A stretch of DNA of 39,563 nt, from contig JAFZQE010000021.1 in the NCBI GenBank assembly GCA_017552325.1, positions 1 to 39,563 of the forward strand. Direction: 5' to 3'. The notes under the pieces were generated by a model. It was not told where the DNA came from. It made no database searches and worked only from the letters and a program-made list of their open reading frames with translations. The stretch is from Oscillospiraceae bacterium (GTDB lineage Bacteria > Bacillota > Clostridia > Oscillospirales > Oscillospiraceae). The position numbers were made by a program, and so were the translations under genes. This document shows positions 30,887-38,375 of the stretch, piece after piece; within the stretch, counting starts at the first letter, position 1, and each line of letters opens with the position of its first letter.

Positions 30887-31822
30887 TCAGGCGTTTTCAT
30901 CCGCCGCCCCGGGCTCCCGCTCGCGGATCCCCAGCGCTTCAAAGACCGAGTCGACCACTGCGCGGCCCGTGCGCTCAAGAGCCTCGTGCGTGCTCCCGGC
31001 CACGTGCATGGCCGCGAGGAAGTTGTCCAGCCCCAGCAGCGGATTGTCCGCGGACGGCGGCTGCTGCTCGAAGACGTCCAGCCCCGCGGCGGCGATCCGC
31101 CCCTCGCGCAGCGCCTCATACAGGGCCTCCTCGTCCACCAGGCCGCCGCGGGCGGTGTTGACGAGGATCAGCCGGGGGTTGGCCCCGCGCAGGACCTCGG
31201 CATTGATCATGTGATAGCTCTCTTCGGTCAGCAGGCAGTGCACGCTGACACAGTCGCAGAGGCGAAAGAGCTCCGTCAGCTCCGCGACCGGCCTGAAGCC
31301 CAGCGCCTCGAGCTCCTCCGGCCGCCGGTGGGGATTATAGCAGTACAGCTCCATGCGGAAGCCCTCTCCCGCGATCTGCGCGAGCTCCCGCGCGATATGG
31401 CCGCTGCCGACGAGGCCGAGCTTCTTCCCGCTCAGCTCGACGCCGACCGTCTCCTCCATCCCGAAACGGGGGAGCAGCCCGGCGCGTGTCTTCCGGTCGA
31501 TCAGATTGACCTTGCGCGACAGGGTCAGCATCATGGCGAGGGCGTATTCCGCCACGGAGCGGGCGTTGCTGCCCGGCGTATTGCGGACGGGTATCCCCGC
31601 CTCCCGCGCGGCCTCCAGGTCGATCCGGTCGAGCCCGACCCCGTGCTGCTGGATGATCCGGCAGCGCGTCGCCCTGCGGATCACCTCGCCGGGGCAGTAC
31701 TGCTGCCGGAGGATGATGGCGTCCAGCTCCTCCGGATGCTCGTAGCTGTCCGTCAGCTCCACATATCGTTTCAGCCGCTCGACCGCCGAGGGGGCGATCG
31801 GATCGTTCAGATACACTTTCAT
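30887..31822 (-). CDS. D-isomer-specific 2-hydroxyacid dehydrogenase
   Basis: 311 aa from ATG 31822, with GGGAGGG upstream; an ATG further out lacks this. NAD-binding loop GLVGSGHIARELAQ has Ala in place of the third Gly. Catalytic residues sit in NTARGGLVDEEAL (Arg), AGLDVFEQQPP (Glu) and AAMHVAGST (His). This family covers phosphoglycerate, glycerate, lactate and hydroxypyruvate dehydrogenases; no ACT domain is present, so it is not a classical SerA. It is the second gene of the operon headed by the CAT-like gene. Confidence 0.92.
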   Translation of the reverse strand: MKVYLNDPIAPSAVERLKRYVELTDSYEHPEELDAIILRQQYCPGEVIRRATRCRIIQQHGVGLDRIDLEAAREAGIPVRNTPGSNARSVAEYALAMMLTLSRKVNLIDRKTRAGLLPRFGMEETVGVELSGKKLGLVGSGHIARELAQIAGEGFRMELYCYNPHRRPEELEALGFRPVAELTELFRLCDCVSVHCLLTEESYHMINAEVLRGANPRLILVNTARGGLVDEEALYEALREGRIAAAGLDVFEQQPPSADNPLLGLDNFLAAMHVAGSTHEALERTGRAVVDSVFEALGIREREPGAADENA

Positions 31823-31860
31823 GGGCTCTGCCCTCCCGAATGTCAAAAACGCCCCGCGCC

Positions 31861-32505
31861 TTATGCCGAAAAGGCGTCGATCTCCGCCTGCAGCAGGCGG
31901 AAGACCTTCGCGACCAGATAGCCGTCGGCGACGGCGTGGTTGAGCCTCACCGTGACCGGCATCAGCAGGCGGCCGTTTTCCTCCCGGTATCTGCCCCAGT
32001 TCACGATCGGCGCGAGATAGAGCCAGCCGTCCGGCAGCTCCAGGTGCAGCGCGTCGTAGGACAGCCAGGGGATATAGGAGGCGTCGAACCAGTTCGGGTG
32101 ATGCTCGGCGTCGAGCGCGTAGTCCCGCGTCTGTTTGGCCCGCTCCAGGTCGCGCTCCGCCTCCCGGTAAAAGCGCGCGTAGTCCTCATAGTAGGTCGTG
32201 TAGACCGGCGTGCAGGTCTCCGTGTCCTCGTGGAAGACGTACTGAGTCGGGTGGATCACGTCGTAGCAGATCAGCTCCTTCGTCTGCCACAGCCAGCCCA
32301 TCCGGTAATCCGGGCGGGAATTGAGCGTTTTCGTGAGGAGATACAGGAAATTCAGATAGAATTTCGTCCCGGTCCTCCCGGAGAACGCGGCCAGCTCCGT
32401 GACGTCGAGCTTCGCCGTCATCGAGACCGAGCATTTGCAGTCCTCCGAAAAATGGCGGAACACGCCCTTCCGGTAATAGCTTTCCTGATCGACGACCTGA
32501 TACAT
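31861..32505 (-). CDS. Chloramphenicol-acetyltransferase-like protein
   Basis: 214 aa, full length for the CAT (CatA) fold, with AGGAGGA upstream of ATG 32505. The active-site motif HxxxDG is intact as H190-A-V-A-D194-G in LNHAVADGYLVAK, and the substrate-side FYLNFLYLLTKTLN is typical. It transfers acetyl from CoA to a hydroxyl. Many intestinal clostridial members are not proven resistance genes, so chloramphenicol as substrate is only a possibility. It leads an operon with a 2-hydroxyacid dehydrogenase, a GNAT and a DUF362 protein, which suggests a small-molecule modification path. Confidence 0.9.
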   Translation of the reverse strand: MYQVVDQESYYRKGVFRHFSEDCKCSVSMTAKLDVTELAAFSGRTGTKFYLNFLYLLTKTLNSRPDYRMGWLWQTKELICYDVIHPTQYVFHEDTETCTPVYTTYYEDYARFYREAERDLERAKQTRDYALDAEHHPNWFDASYIPWLSYDALHLELPDGWLYLAPIVNWGRYREENGRLLMPVTVRLNHAVADGYLVAKVFRLLQAEIDAFSA

Positions 32506-32548
32506 GCCGCATTCCTCCTGCCCTCGGCGGGCCGCGTCCTTTCTCCGG

Positions 32549-32577
32549 ATTATACCCGAAAAGCGGCGCGTTTTCAA
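32549..32577 (-). promoter_or_regulatory. Promoter of the CAT-like operon
   Basis: Minus strand TTGAAA (32577-32572), 17 bp, TATAAT (32554-32549); about 44 bases before the ATG. Confidence 0.8.
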
Positions 32578-32610
32578 GCGCTTCGGCATAATACTCCCGC
32601 ACAGAGCTCG

Positions 32611-32647
32611 AAAAACCCGCCTCCGTCGTCGGACGGAAGCGGGTTTT
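32611..32647 (-). terminator. Terminator of the nucleotidyltransferase unit
   Basis: Stem AAAACCCGC...TCCGTC with GACGGA...GCGGGTTTT, loop GTCG; on the minus strand it runs into GGGTTTTTCG. It separates this unit from the CAT-like operon promoter. Confidence 0.85.
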
Positions 32648-32681
32648 GCAGATCAGAACGCGGGAAGCCGGCCGGGCCGGG

Positions 32682-33059
32682 TCATTCTCCCAGCGCGGCG
32701 CGGATCAGCTCGACGTCGCGCCGGTCCTTCTCCCGGCCGAGCCGCCGCTTCAGCTCCAGCAGGCCGCGCAGCGAGATGACCGGGAGGCCGTCGACCGAAA
32801 CGACCCGGTCGTACAGCCAGTTTTCAAAGACCTCGAGGTCGCCGCCGAGCCGGAACCGGCGATTCCCGTCGTCCGTCACCCGGCACGGGAAGCCCTCCGC
32901 CTCGAGGCGGTCCGCCAGCTTCGGCGTGCAGCCGAGGTCAAGATCGGCGGTCTCCTCCCGCAGCCCGTACAGCACCATCGCGCCGCCTGCCAGGACCCAG
33001 TACTCCCCGGGATCAAAAGGAAACCCGCGCAGCCGCGCGGCGATATTGGCTTTTTTCAT
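32682..33059 (-). CDS. Small nucleotidyltransferase-fold protein
   Basis: 125 aa, with GGAGGGCGG upstream of ATG 33059. The pattern WVLAGGAMVLYGLREETADLDLG gives the GG (residues 25-26) and D39-x-D41 of the DNA polymerase beta-type nucleotidyltransferase superfamily, in the AbiEii/DUF6036-like style rather than the MNT-HEPN style. The rest (ISLRGLLELKRRLGREKDRRDVELI) matches the common tail in which Lys and Asp follow. It could transfer nucleotides to protein or tRNA ends. It follows an XRE/zinc-ribbon gene by 49 bases. Toxin-like use is possible but not shown. Confidence 0.82.
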   Translation of the reverse strand: MKKANIAARLRGFPFDPGEYWVLAGGAMVLYGLREETADLDLGCTPKLADRLEAEGFPCRVTDDGNRRFRLGGDLEVFENWLYDRVVSVDGLPVISLRGLLELKRRLGREKDRRDVELIRAALGE

Positions 33060-33108
33060 CTTCCGCCCTCCGATCCTCTTCGTCGGCCCCGGTCCAGTGC
33101 GCCGGGCC

Positions 33109-33873
33109 TTATCTCTTTTTGTACAGCACGAGCTCGGGATCGGCTCCGCCCTCGCCGTAAGTGCAGATCAGAATGAAGTCCGCGTTGGCGAGCACGCCGA
33201 AGCAGCGGTCGTCGCCGCGCTCCGACTCGAGCTGATTGCCGAGATAGGTCGTCCGGTCGTCGAGGAACTTCACACTGGCGCCGCCGGGCAGGGGATAGGC
33301 CAGATTGACGTAGCTGCCGACCAGGGCGTTCAGCTTGTCCAGCTTCGGCATGCCCGGGATATCCAGCGCGTTGATCTCTTCGATCAGCTGCCTCTTGAAA
33401 GCCTCGAACTGCCCGCCGTCGCCGAGCTCGTCATGCCGCCTCCAGTAATCCAGCCGGGGCAGCGACTGCTTCAGATAGGCGCGCGCCTGCTCCGGGGAAA
33501 AGCCCTCGCCGGCCATATGCCCGACGCAGACCTCGATCAGCTCGTCCATGTCGCCGTAGGTATAGGTCCCGTCGGCGTAGCACCATTTGCAGTAGTCCTC
33601 GTTGAGCGAGCCGTCGCTGTTGCGGCCGATGATCTCGTCGTCCAGCGGCATCCCGCAGCACTGGCAGATCAGCTGCCGCGGCGCGCCGAGCAGCGTGTTG
33701 ATCGAGACATGAAAGAGATTCGACAGCAGCTTCAGCGTTTCGGTATTCGGCACGGTCTCGCCGTTTTCCCAGCGCGACACCGCCTGCCGGGTCACGAAGA
33801 GCTTCTCGGCCAGCTCGTCCTGCGACAGACCGTTTCTGGTCCGCAGCTCATAAAGCACATCCTTCGTATTCAT
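33109..33873 (-). CDS. XRE regulator with zinc ribbon
   Basis: 254 aa from ATG 33873, with GGGAGG upstream. Residues 7-60 are a classical HTH (LSQDELAEKLFVTRQAVSRW). Residues 70-98 carry C70-x-C72-C73 and C95-x2-C98 (ICQCCGMPLDD, EDYCKWCYADG), matching the putative zinc-ribbon domain seen fused to such regulators. About 150 further residues follow with a helical region (RAYLKQSLPRLDYW) and a C-terminal beta-rich segment. It probably senses a metal, oxidant or ligand, and heads a two-gene unit with the nucleotidyltransferase. Confidence 0.88.
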   Translation of the reverse strand: MNTKDVLYELRTRNGLSQDELAEKLFVTRQAVSRWENGETVPNTETLKLLSNLFHVSINTLLGAPRQLICQCCGMPLDDEIIGRNSDGSLNEDYCKWCYADGTYTYGDMDELIEVCVGHMAGEGFSPEQARAYLKQSLPRLDYWRRHDELGDGGQFEAFKRQLIEEINALDIPGMPKLDKLNALVGSYVNLAYPLPGGASVKFLDDRTTYLGNQLESERGDDRCFGVLANADFILICTYGEGGADPELVLYKKR

Positions 33874-33894
33874 CAGAACACCTCCCTGCGTCCC

Positions 33895-33923
33895 ATTGTA
33901 ATACCCTGCCGCCTCCGCGGCAA
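33895..33923 (-). promoter_or_regulatory. Promoter of the XRE/zinc-ribbon unit
   Basis: Minus strand TTGCCG (33923-33918), 17 bp, TACAAT (33900-33895). A GC palindrome (CCGCCTCCGCGG) within the spacer could hold a regulator. Confidence 0.65.
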
Positions 33924-33954
33924 GCAACCCGCTGTTGCCCCGGCAGACCGGGAT

Positions 33955-34605
33955 CTATCTGACCGCTTTCAGCGCAGCGGTAGCGCCCCAGCGGTCCAAC
34001 AGCTCAACGGAAGAAAAACCCGCCTCGATCAGCGCTTCCGTCTCATGCCCGACGGTCAGGGGCGTGTCGTAGTGATAAAACGCTTCGTCCGCCAGACCCT
34101 GCTCTTTTTTCAGACGAAACAGCTCCGCGCGGCGGAAGCGTTCCTCCTCCGCGGACGACGCGAAATAATCCGTCAGAATGAACCAGCCGCCGGGCTTCAG
34201 GGCTTTCCGCAGCTTTTTGTACAGCGGTATTTTCTCCTCTTTTGTGAAGTGATGCAGCGACTCCACCGAGACCGCGGCGTCAAAGGCGTGCTCCCCGAAC
34301 GGCACGTCAAAATACGACCCGTGGATCAGGCGCAGGGATTTGCCGGGGAATTTCCTGCGCAGCTCGTCGAGCATGCCGGATGCGAGGTCGACGCCCGTCA
34401 GCTCCGCCGTGGGAACGAGTTCAAAATAATACCCGAGCTCGAGGCCCGTGCCGCATCCCAGATCGAGAACGCGCGCGCCGGGGGTCCGGGGCAGGCAGCG
34501 CGCCGTAAAGGGATAGAAGTCCCGCGCCGACTCGATGCTGCTCAATTGATGCTCTTCGTATCCGTTCAGCCTGGAATCGAAGAATTCTCCCATTTTTTCA
34601 AGCAT
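33955..34605 (-). CDS. Class I SAM-dependent methyltransferase
   Basis: 216 aa. Motif I VLDLGCGTG, then LTGVDLASGMLDELRRKF, and FDAAVSVESLHHFTKEEK, followed by ALKPGGWFILTDYF; typical of the Methyltransf_25/UbiE-like group. The N-terminal MGEFFDSRLNGYEEHQ is a common opening in clostridial members. Acceptor unknown. It follows an FMN-binding pyridoxamine-oxidase-like gene by 30 bases in one unit. Confidence 0.9.
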   Translation of the reverse strand: MLEKMGEFFDSRLNGYEEHQLSSIESARDFYPFTARCLPRTPGARVLDLGCGTGLELGYYFELVPTAELTGVDLASGMLDELRRKFPGKSLRLIHGSYFDVPFGEHAFDAAVSVESLHHFTKEEKIPLYKKLRKALKPGGWFILTDYFASSAEEERFRRAELFRLKKEQGLADEAFYHYDTPLTVGHETEALIEAGFSSVELLDRWGATAALKAVR

Positions 34606-34635
34606 GTTTTTCGCCTCTCCGGACCGGGGACCGGT

Positions 34636-35055
34636 TCACTCAACGGTAAAGCTCTCCGTTTTCAGATCGCAGTAGTATCTGCCGCTTTCCGCGCTGAATC
34701 TCAGCACGCAGTAGTCGGGATCGGTCACGCCGCCCTTGTAGAACATCGTGTCGCCCCTGCGCCAGATCATGTTTTTCGTCTCCTGATCGGTCAGCACTTC
34801 CATTTCGCCTTTCAGCATGACGCCCGTGTACCGGATCAGCCCCTTGCGATAGAAGTAGATACAGGCCTTCGGGTCGTTCCGGTACTGTTTTACTCTCATG
34901 GAAGAGGTGTTCGTCGAAAAGTAAAAGCGATGGAGGCCTTCGATCCTTCTCGGCTTCAGCATGGCCTTCACATTGGGAAAGCCCTCTTCGTCGACGGAGC
35001 AGATGAAGGCGACGCTCCGCTTCCCGATGAATTCCGCGATTTTCCTTTGATCCAT
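34636..35055 (-). CDS. Pyridoxamine 5'-phosphate oxidase-like flavin protein
   Basis: 139 aa from ATG 35055, with AAAGGG upstream. The split-barrel FMN-binding fold is suggested by VAFICSVDEEGFPNVKAML, FYFSTNTSSMRVKQYRNDPK and the strand ACIYFYRKGLIRYTGVMLKG. Stand-alone members of this family are small cytoplasmic flavin or F420/haem proteins and rarely make pyridoxal phosphate. It is the first gene of a two-gene unit with a methyltransferase, under a module promoter. Confidence 0.87.
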   Translation of the reverse strand: MDQRKIAEFIGKRSVAFICSVDEEGFPNVKAMLKPRRIEGLHRFYFSTNTSSMRVKQYRNDPKACIYFYRKGLIRYTGVMLKGEMEVLTDQETKNMIWRRGDTMFYKGGVTDPDYCVLRFSAESGRYYCDLKTESFTVE

Positions 35056-35089
35056 CCCTTTCACCCCGCAGATCCCGTTTGTCGAGGCG

Positions 35090-35118
35090 ATTATACCATG
35101 CCCCGCCGCAGAAAACAA
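35090..35118 (-). promoter_or_regulatory. Module promoter before the PNPOx-like gene
   Basis: Minus strand TTGTTT (35118-35113), 17 bp, TATAAT (35095-35090) inside GGCATGGTATAAT. The same 13-mer occurs in the promoters at 35711 and 37821. The -35 lies beside the terminator stem of the upstream gene. Confidence 0.82.
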
Positions 35119-35119
35119 G

Positions 35120-35154
35120 AAAACCTCTCCCGCCCGAAGGCAAGAGAGGTTTTT
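35120..35154 (-). terminator. Module hairpin 1 (terminator of the 35224-35676 gene)
   Basis: AAAACCTCTC (35120-35129) with GAGAGGTTTT (35144-35153). On the minus strand it runs into TTCTTGTTTT, which contains the next -35 box. A second hairpin of arms AAGGCGC/GCGCCTT lies at 35174-35209. Confidence 0.8.
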
Positions 35155-35223
35155 TAATGTGAAAATGTACCGAAAGGCGCCTTGGCCCGGACAGCCAAAG
35201 CCGCGCCTTCCGAAGCAAGGGAC

Positions 35224-35676
35224 TTATCTGTGGATATACATTCTTGTCATCTCGGGCTCGCCGTCGCCCTGAACCATACAGAGGAACTCCCAGCCGTATC
35301 TTTCATAAAAGCCCGTGTGATCGGTCACCAGATAGACCGGGCTGATCCCCTTTGACCGCAGATCGTCGACCGCCAGATTGAGCAGACGCCCGGCGATGCC
35401 TTGGCCGCGGCAGTTCTCCTCCGTATACACTGCGCAAACATTGGGATACAGATCTTTCCTGTCATGAAAGTCGTTCTCGATAACGCCCAGGCCGCCGACG
35501 ATGCTGCCGCCGTCCAGGCAGAGATACCAGCCGTATTCCGTTTCCCCGTTCAGGTAGCTTTCCATACATTCCAGATAGGCTTCCTCGGGCACGCCCCACC
35601 TGCTGTGGAACCATGCCGCGGCGCGGTCCTTCCATTCGGGCTTTTCCCGCAAAGCGATATATTTCAACTCATCCAT
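35224..35676 (-). CDS. GNAT-family N-acetyltransferase
   Basis: 150 aa from ATG 35676, with GGGGAGGA upstream. The acetyl-CoA site is NCRGQGIAGRLLNLAVDDL and the end FYERYGWEFLCMVQGDGE is typical of the family. KPEWKDRAAAWFHSRWGVPEEAY at the start resembles clostridial GNATs that lie in resistance-like or accessory gene sets. Acceptor unknown. Single-gene unit between two terminator-promoter modules. Confidence 0.88.
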   Translation of the reverse strand: MDELKYIALREKPEWKDRAAAWFHSRWGVPEEAYLECMESYLNGETEYGWYLCLDGGSIVGGLGVIENDFHDRKDLYPNVCAVYTEENCRGQGIAGRLLNLAVDDLRSKGISPVYLVTDHTGFYERYGWEFLCMVQGDGEPEMTRMYIHR

Positions 35677-35710
35677 GATGAATCCTCCCCGATCCGAATC
35701 TGTCAGGGAA

Positions 35711-35739
35711 ATTATACCATGCCGTCCGCGATAAAACAA
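35711..35739 (-). promoter_or_regulatory. Module promoter before the GNAT gene
   Basis: Minus strand TTGTTT (35739-35734), 17 bp, TATAAT (35716-35711) in GGCATGGTATAAT. Nearly identical to the one at 37821, including CCTGTTGTTTT before it. Confidence 0.82.
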
Positions 35740-35743
35740 CAGG

Positions 35744-35775
35744 AAAGCTCTCAGGCCGCGGCAAAAGAGCTTTTT
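35744..35775 (-). terminator. Module hairpin 2
   Basis: AAAGCTCT (35744-35751) with AGAGCTTT (35766-35773), running on the minus strand into CCTGTTGTTTT and the -35 of the GNAT promoter. It ends the unit that contains the 167-aa gene. Confidence 0.72.
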
Positions 35776-35835
35776 GTCGGGCAGGCAGCCCAAAGGGGAC
35801 GCGCCTGCCGACTCGGTCAGCCCGCGCGCCTTCGA

Positions 35836-36339
35836 TCAGTCCTCCGGCGCTTCAAAGGCAAAGAGGGCCTCGCCCGGGAAACGGTAAGAAGCGTCGCAAA
35901 CGTAGCCGCGGAGCCACAGGACATCGTCCACGTTGCGCAGGTACAGCCCTTTCGGAAACGCGTCGTCCCGCTCAAGAAACTCGGAAAAAACCACGGCCGC
36001 CCGATCCGGCGAAGCGTGCGTTCCGCTGAGGACGGAGTTCCGGCTTTTGGGCTGATCCGTCCAGGCCAGGCGGAGAAACAGCCCCGTGCCCGGCGGACAC
36101 GGCCTCAGGCCGAGGACCGGAAGCCGCTGAGAAATTTCATCCAGGGTCGCGCCGCCGTCAAAGCCGATCTCCCGCAGCGATACGATCACGACGGTCATCT
36201 TTCCCGGCCGGCTGAAAGAAAACTTCGGATGCGCAAAGTACTCTTCCGCATACCGGTTGACACGGATGCCGTGCGCTTCGAGCAGCGCCGGGATCCGGTC
36301 GGCAGAGAGAGGCTCAACATCCAGTTCGAATCGCTTCAT
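35836..36339 (-). CDS. Conserved protein of unknown function, 167 aa
   Basis: Start ATG 36339 with AAAGGAG 7-13 bases upstream. It has no signal peptide or membrane segment. Recognisable blocks are ALLEAHGIRVNRYAEEYFAH, TLDEISQRLPVLGLRPCPPG, SGTHASPDRAAVVFSEFLE and FPKGLYLRNVDDVLWLRGYV. I believe these recur in small Firmicute hypothetical proteins, but I know no function. It lies 67 bases after the P-loop gene, with a degenerate module arm between them and no promoter of its own that I can see. Confidence 0.8.
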   Translation of the reverse strand: MKRFELDVEPLSADRIPALLEAHGIRVNRYAEEYFAHPKFSFSRPGKMTVVIVSLREIGFDGGATLDEISQRLPVLGLRPCPPGTGLFLRLAWTDQPKSRNSVLSGTHASPDRAAVVFSEFLERDDAFPKGLYLRNVDDVLWLRGYVCDASYRFPGEALFAFEAPED

Positions 36340-36353
36340 ACGTCCCGCTCCTT

Positions 36354-36382
36354 TCAACAAAGAAACCCCTTTCGCCCCGGCG
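36354..36382 (-). repeat. Degenerate module arm
   Basis: CAACAAAGAAACCCCTTT here matches the left arm of the full module hairpin at 38372, but the loop and right arm have diverged (GTCTGTCTC remains near 36400). It abuts the ribosome site of the 167-aa gene. Looks like a worn copy of the terminator-promoter module. Confidence 0.6.
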
Positions 36383-36406
36383 GACGTCTGCGCGAGCCGG
36401 TCTGTC

Positions 36407-37039
36407 TCAGCAAAGGCCGAAAGATTTTTCAACAAGCGCCAGGGTTTGCTGTATGCTCCGACTGTCGTCTCTGTGAACCACGGGAAAACCGGAGTGAAGA
36501 AGATTGTCGTAGTTTTCCTGCGAATTGATCAGCATCAGGCCTTTCCTGTAGTTTTCCATGGCCTGTTCGGGGTCGGGTTCTTCCATGATCAGGCGATATA
36601 AAAACTGTTTTTCCCGGTCCGGGCGCTCAAAGAAGCGTCTAACGGAGACATCCGGATCGGCCAGCATGATCAGCACATGATCAGGACGGGCTATCGTCTT
36701 CAGGGTTTCGATTGAGATATTGGTGTCGACAAAGACAGGCTTCCCCTGATTGCGCAGCTCTTCCAGGATCCGCAGCTCCAGTATTTCGCACTCTTTTGAT
36801 GCGCCGTCGATCCAGGCCTTGTACTGTTCCGGCGTCCTTCTGATGAAATCGTGCCAGTCTTCCAGATCCCGCGTATATGTCACACAGGGGAACTCCTCCC
36901 TGCTTAATCCCGGCAGCAGGGCGTCGTGATAGTTCTCCTCACAGAGTATCCCGTCATATTTCTCCGCGAGCAGCTTTACCATCGTGCTTTTTCCCGCATA
37001 GGCTGTCCCGGTGATAAAATAGGCATTGTCAAATCTCAT
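36407..37039 (-). CDS. P-loop ATP-binding protein (kinase/AAA-like)
   Basis: 210 aa from ATG 37039, with CGGAGGA upstream. A Walker A motif GTAYAGKSTM begins at residue 11. PVFVDTNISIETL and HVLIMLADPDVSVRRFFER resemble the Walker B and lid regions of small-molecule kinases (shikimate/gluconate kinase-like or AAA_18 fold). The extended Asp/Glu-rich middle (TRDLEDWHDFIRRTPEQYKA) is specific to this group. It probably phosphorylates a small metabolite. It follows the methyltransferase by 31 bases in the same unit. Confidence 0.85.
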   Translation of the reverse strand: MRFDNAYFITGTAYAGKSTMVKLLAEKYDGILCEENYHDALLPGLSREEFPCVTYTRDLEDWHDFIRRTPEQYKAWIDGASKECEILELRILEELRNQGKPVFVDTNISIETLKTIARPDHVLIMLADPDVSVRRFFERPDREKQFLYRLIMEEPDPEQAMENYRKGLMLINSQENYDNLLHSGFPVVHRDDSRSIQQTLALVEKSFGLC

Positions 37040-37070
37040 GATATCCTCCGCAGCGTGTGGAATAACGACA

Positions 37071-37787
37071 TCATTCCTTTCTGACATAGATCAGAAGGAA
37101 ATTCAGAATATCATACAGCCCTCTGTCTAAAAACGACTGATCACGCACGCCGTATTCATGCCCGGATTCAAACCATTCCTTCCAGGCAATATCGAAGCAT
37201 TCCGCTTCCTTCACTTCGATCCGGCACCGGTCTTTGCACTCGTCCTTCAGCAGCTTCTCCCACCAGGCGGCGGTCTTGAAAAGCTCCGCATCTTCGCCTT
37301 CCGCCCATGTCTCAAAAAGCTGTTTCAGCTCGCCCTGCGGCTGTTCCTTCAGTCCGGGAACAGCGATCATCACAGAGCCGCCTTTTTTGACATACGGCAA
37401 GATTTTCCCGGTGAATATGCCTTCTTTGCAGCCAAAGTAATGATAGGCGTCCACGCTGACGACGGCGTCGAAATACTCCTGCGCAAAGGGCATATCCATG
37501 GCGTCCCCATGGATCGGTATGATCTTGTCCTCCAGACCGTTATCCCGTATCCTCAGGTAGTTTTCCGTTGCGGGGATCCAGAGATCAAATGCGTAAACGT
37601 GCTCCGCATCCGTTTCGTTTGCAATAAACAGCGACGTCAGAGCGTAACCGCATCCCAGATCCAGCGTTCGGTGAAGGCAAACGTTTTCAGGCCTTCTGCA
37701 GATCAATTCATCAAGCAGCCGGAACGAGTTCGGGCCCATCAGATATTCTTTTGTGAAATACTTTTTGTACTTTTCCAGATTGCTCAT
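37071..37787 (-). CDS. Class I SAM-dependent methyltransferase
   Basis: 238 aa from ATG 37787, with GCGGAGG upstream; the longer frame runs back through the module and is not coding. Motif I is TLDLGCGYALTSLF; AFDLWIPATENYLRI and IPIHGDAMDMPFAQEYFDAV follow, then SVDAYHYFGC and YVKKGGSVMIAVPG. The YHYFGC block is shared by a cyclopropane-synthase-like clostridial subgroup. Acceptor unknown. First gene of a unit that includes the P-loop ATPase and possibly the 167-aa protein. Confidence 0.9.
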   Translation of the reverse strand: MSNLEKYKKYFTKEYLMGPNSFRLLDELICRRPENVCLHRTLDLGCGYALTSLFIANETDAEHVYAFDLWIPATENYLRIRDNGLEDKIIPIHGDAMDMPFAQEYFDAVVSVDAYHYFGCKEGIFTGKILPYVKKGGSVMIAVPGLKEQPQGELKQLFETWAEGEDAELFKTAAWWEKLLKDECKDRCRIEVKEAECFDIAWKEWFESGHEYGVRDQSFLDRGLYDILNFLLIYVRKE

Positions 37788-37820
37788 AAACGCCTCCGCA
37801 GATCCCGTATTTTCAAAATG

Positions 37821-37849
37821 ATTATACCATGCCGAGTACGGCAAAACAA
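37821..37849 (-). promoter_or_regulatory. Module promoter before the methyltransferase
   Basis: Minus strand TTGTTT (37849-37844), 17 bp, TATAAT (37826-37821) in GGCATGGTATAAT. The -35 overlaps the outer part of the hairpin arm that ends the previous unit. Confidence 0.84.
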
Positions 37850-37896
37850 CAGGAAACCTCTTTTGCCCAGACAGACAAAAGAGGTTTCTTTGTTGT
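37846..37896 (-). terminator. Module hairpin 3
   Basis: Core stem AAACCTCTTTTG (37854-37865) with CAAAAGAGGTTT (37876-37887), a 10-base loop, and an extended foot ACAACA/TGTTGT. It ends the 102-aa gene unit and overlaps the next -35 box. Confidence 0.82.
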
Positions 37897-37935
37897 GAAA
37901 GAGCGCGTAAAAGTGCACCAGGCCATAGAAAGAAC
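37863..37935. repeat. 73-bp perfect direct repeat, copy A
   Basis: Identical over 73 bases to 38390-38462, in the same orientation, 527 bases apart. It covers the hairpin loop and right arm plus a tail with GAAAGAGCGCGTAAAAG. A related 30-base unit follows in tandem (37928-37957). The two copies bracket the 102-aa gene. Confidence 0.95.
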
Positions 37936-37991
37936 TCCGAAAAGTACACCGGTGCAACACAAAGAAATCTGCGTCCAACATTAAATAAAAA

Positions 37992-38300
37992 TCATAGAAA
38001 CAACTGGATCATTAAAAATCCTTCAAGTAAAAAACTGGCTTTTCCATTATGGTCAGAGGCAAGATACTCCTCAATCGGACTACCGAAAGTCAACCAATTA
38101 TCCGAATAATTATCGAGAAGAGTTCGTATGTCTTGTTTATTGTCGATCCTGATTAGAACAGTATAGACTGACTCTATCTTCCAGTATTCCTCACATTGAA
38201 TAATTGAATACTCTATTCCGCTGATCTCTGCAAGAGAAATCCCTACTTTAGTTATTGCGTCTTCTCTTGATATTCCAGAGATAAAAAACTTCATTTTCAT
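37992..38300 (-). CDS. Hypothetical protein, 102 aa
   Basis: Unrecognised. Soluble, AT-rich gene with start ATG 38300 (ATG 38294 is also possible) and a poor ribosome site (AAGTGG). MKFFISGISREDAITKVGIS, then EYWKIESVYTVLIRIDN and a Trp/Leu-rich segment NWLTFGSPIEEYLAS. The beta-rich pattern suggests a small compact fold, possibly an immunity-type or single-domain protein. Its base composition differs from the older chromosomal genes to the left. It is a single-gene unit with a module promoter, bracketed by the 73-bp repeats, and so could be gained or lost as a piece. Confidence 0.7.
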   Translation of the reverse strand: MKMKFFISGISREDAITKVGISLAEISGIEYSIIQCEEYWKIESVYTVLIRIDNKQDIRTLLDNYSDNWLTFGSPIEEYLASDHNGKASFLLEGFLMIQLFL

Positions 38301-38346
38301 ATTTGCACCACTTGTAAATTATCCTTAATCCCAGCTTGTCAAGAGG

Positions 38347-38375
38347 ATTATACCACAGCTAAGCGGGTCGAGCAA
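38347..38375 (-). promoter_or_regulatory. Module promoter before the 102-aa gene
   Basis: Minus strand TTGCTC (38375-38370), 17 bp, TATAAT (38352-38347) with TGG ahead of it. The -35 overlaps the foot of module hairpin 4. Confidence 0.78.

Noticed and set aside
31861-32505. Calling the CAT-like gene a drug-resistance gene
   Set aside because: The active site is intact, but the fold is used for other hydroxylated substrates, and the operon context points to metabolism; resistance is untested.
31840-35157. 1105-codon plus-strand frame across the CAT-like, XRE and methyltransferase genes
   Set aside because: It covers many well-supported minus-strand genes and intergenic promoters and terminators; the composition is typical of antisense GC shadow.
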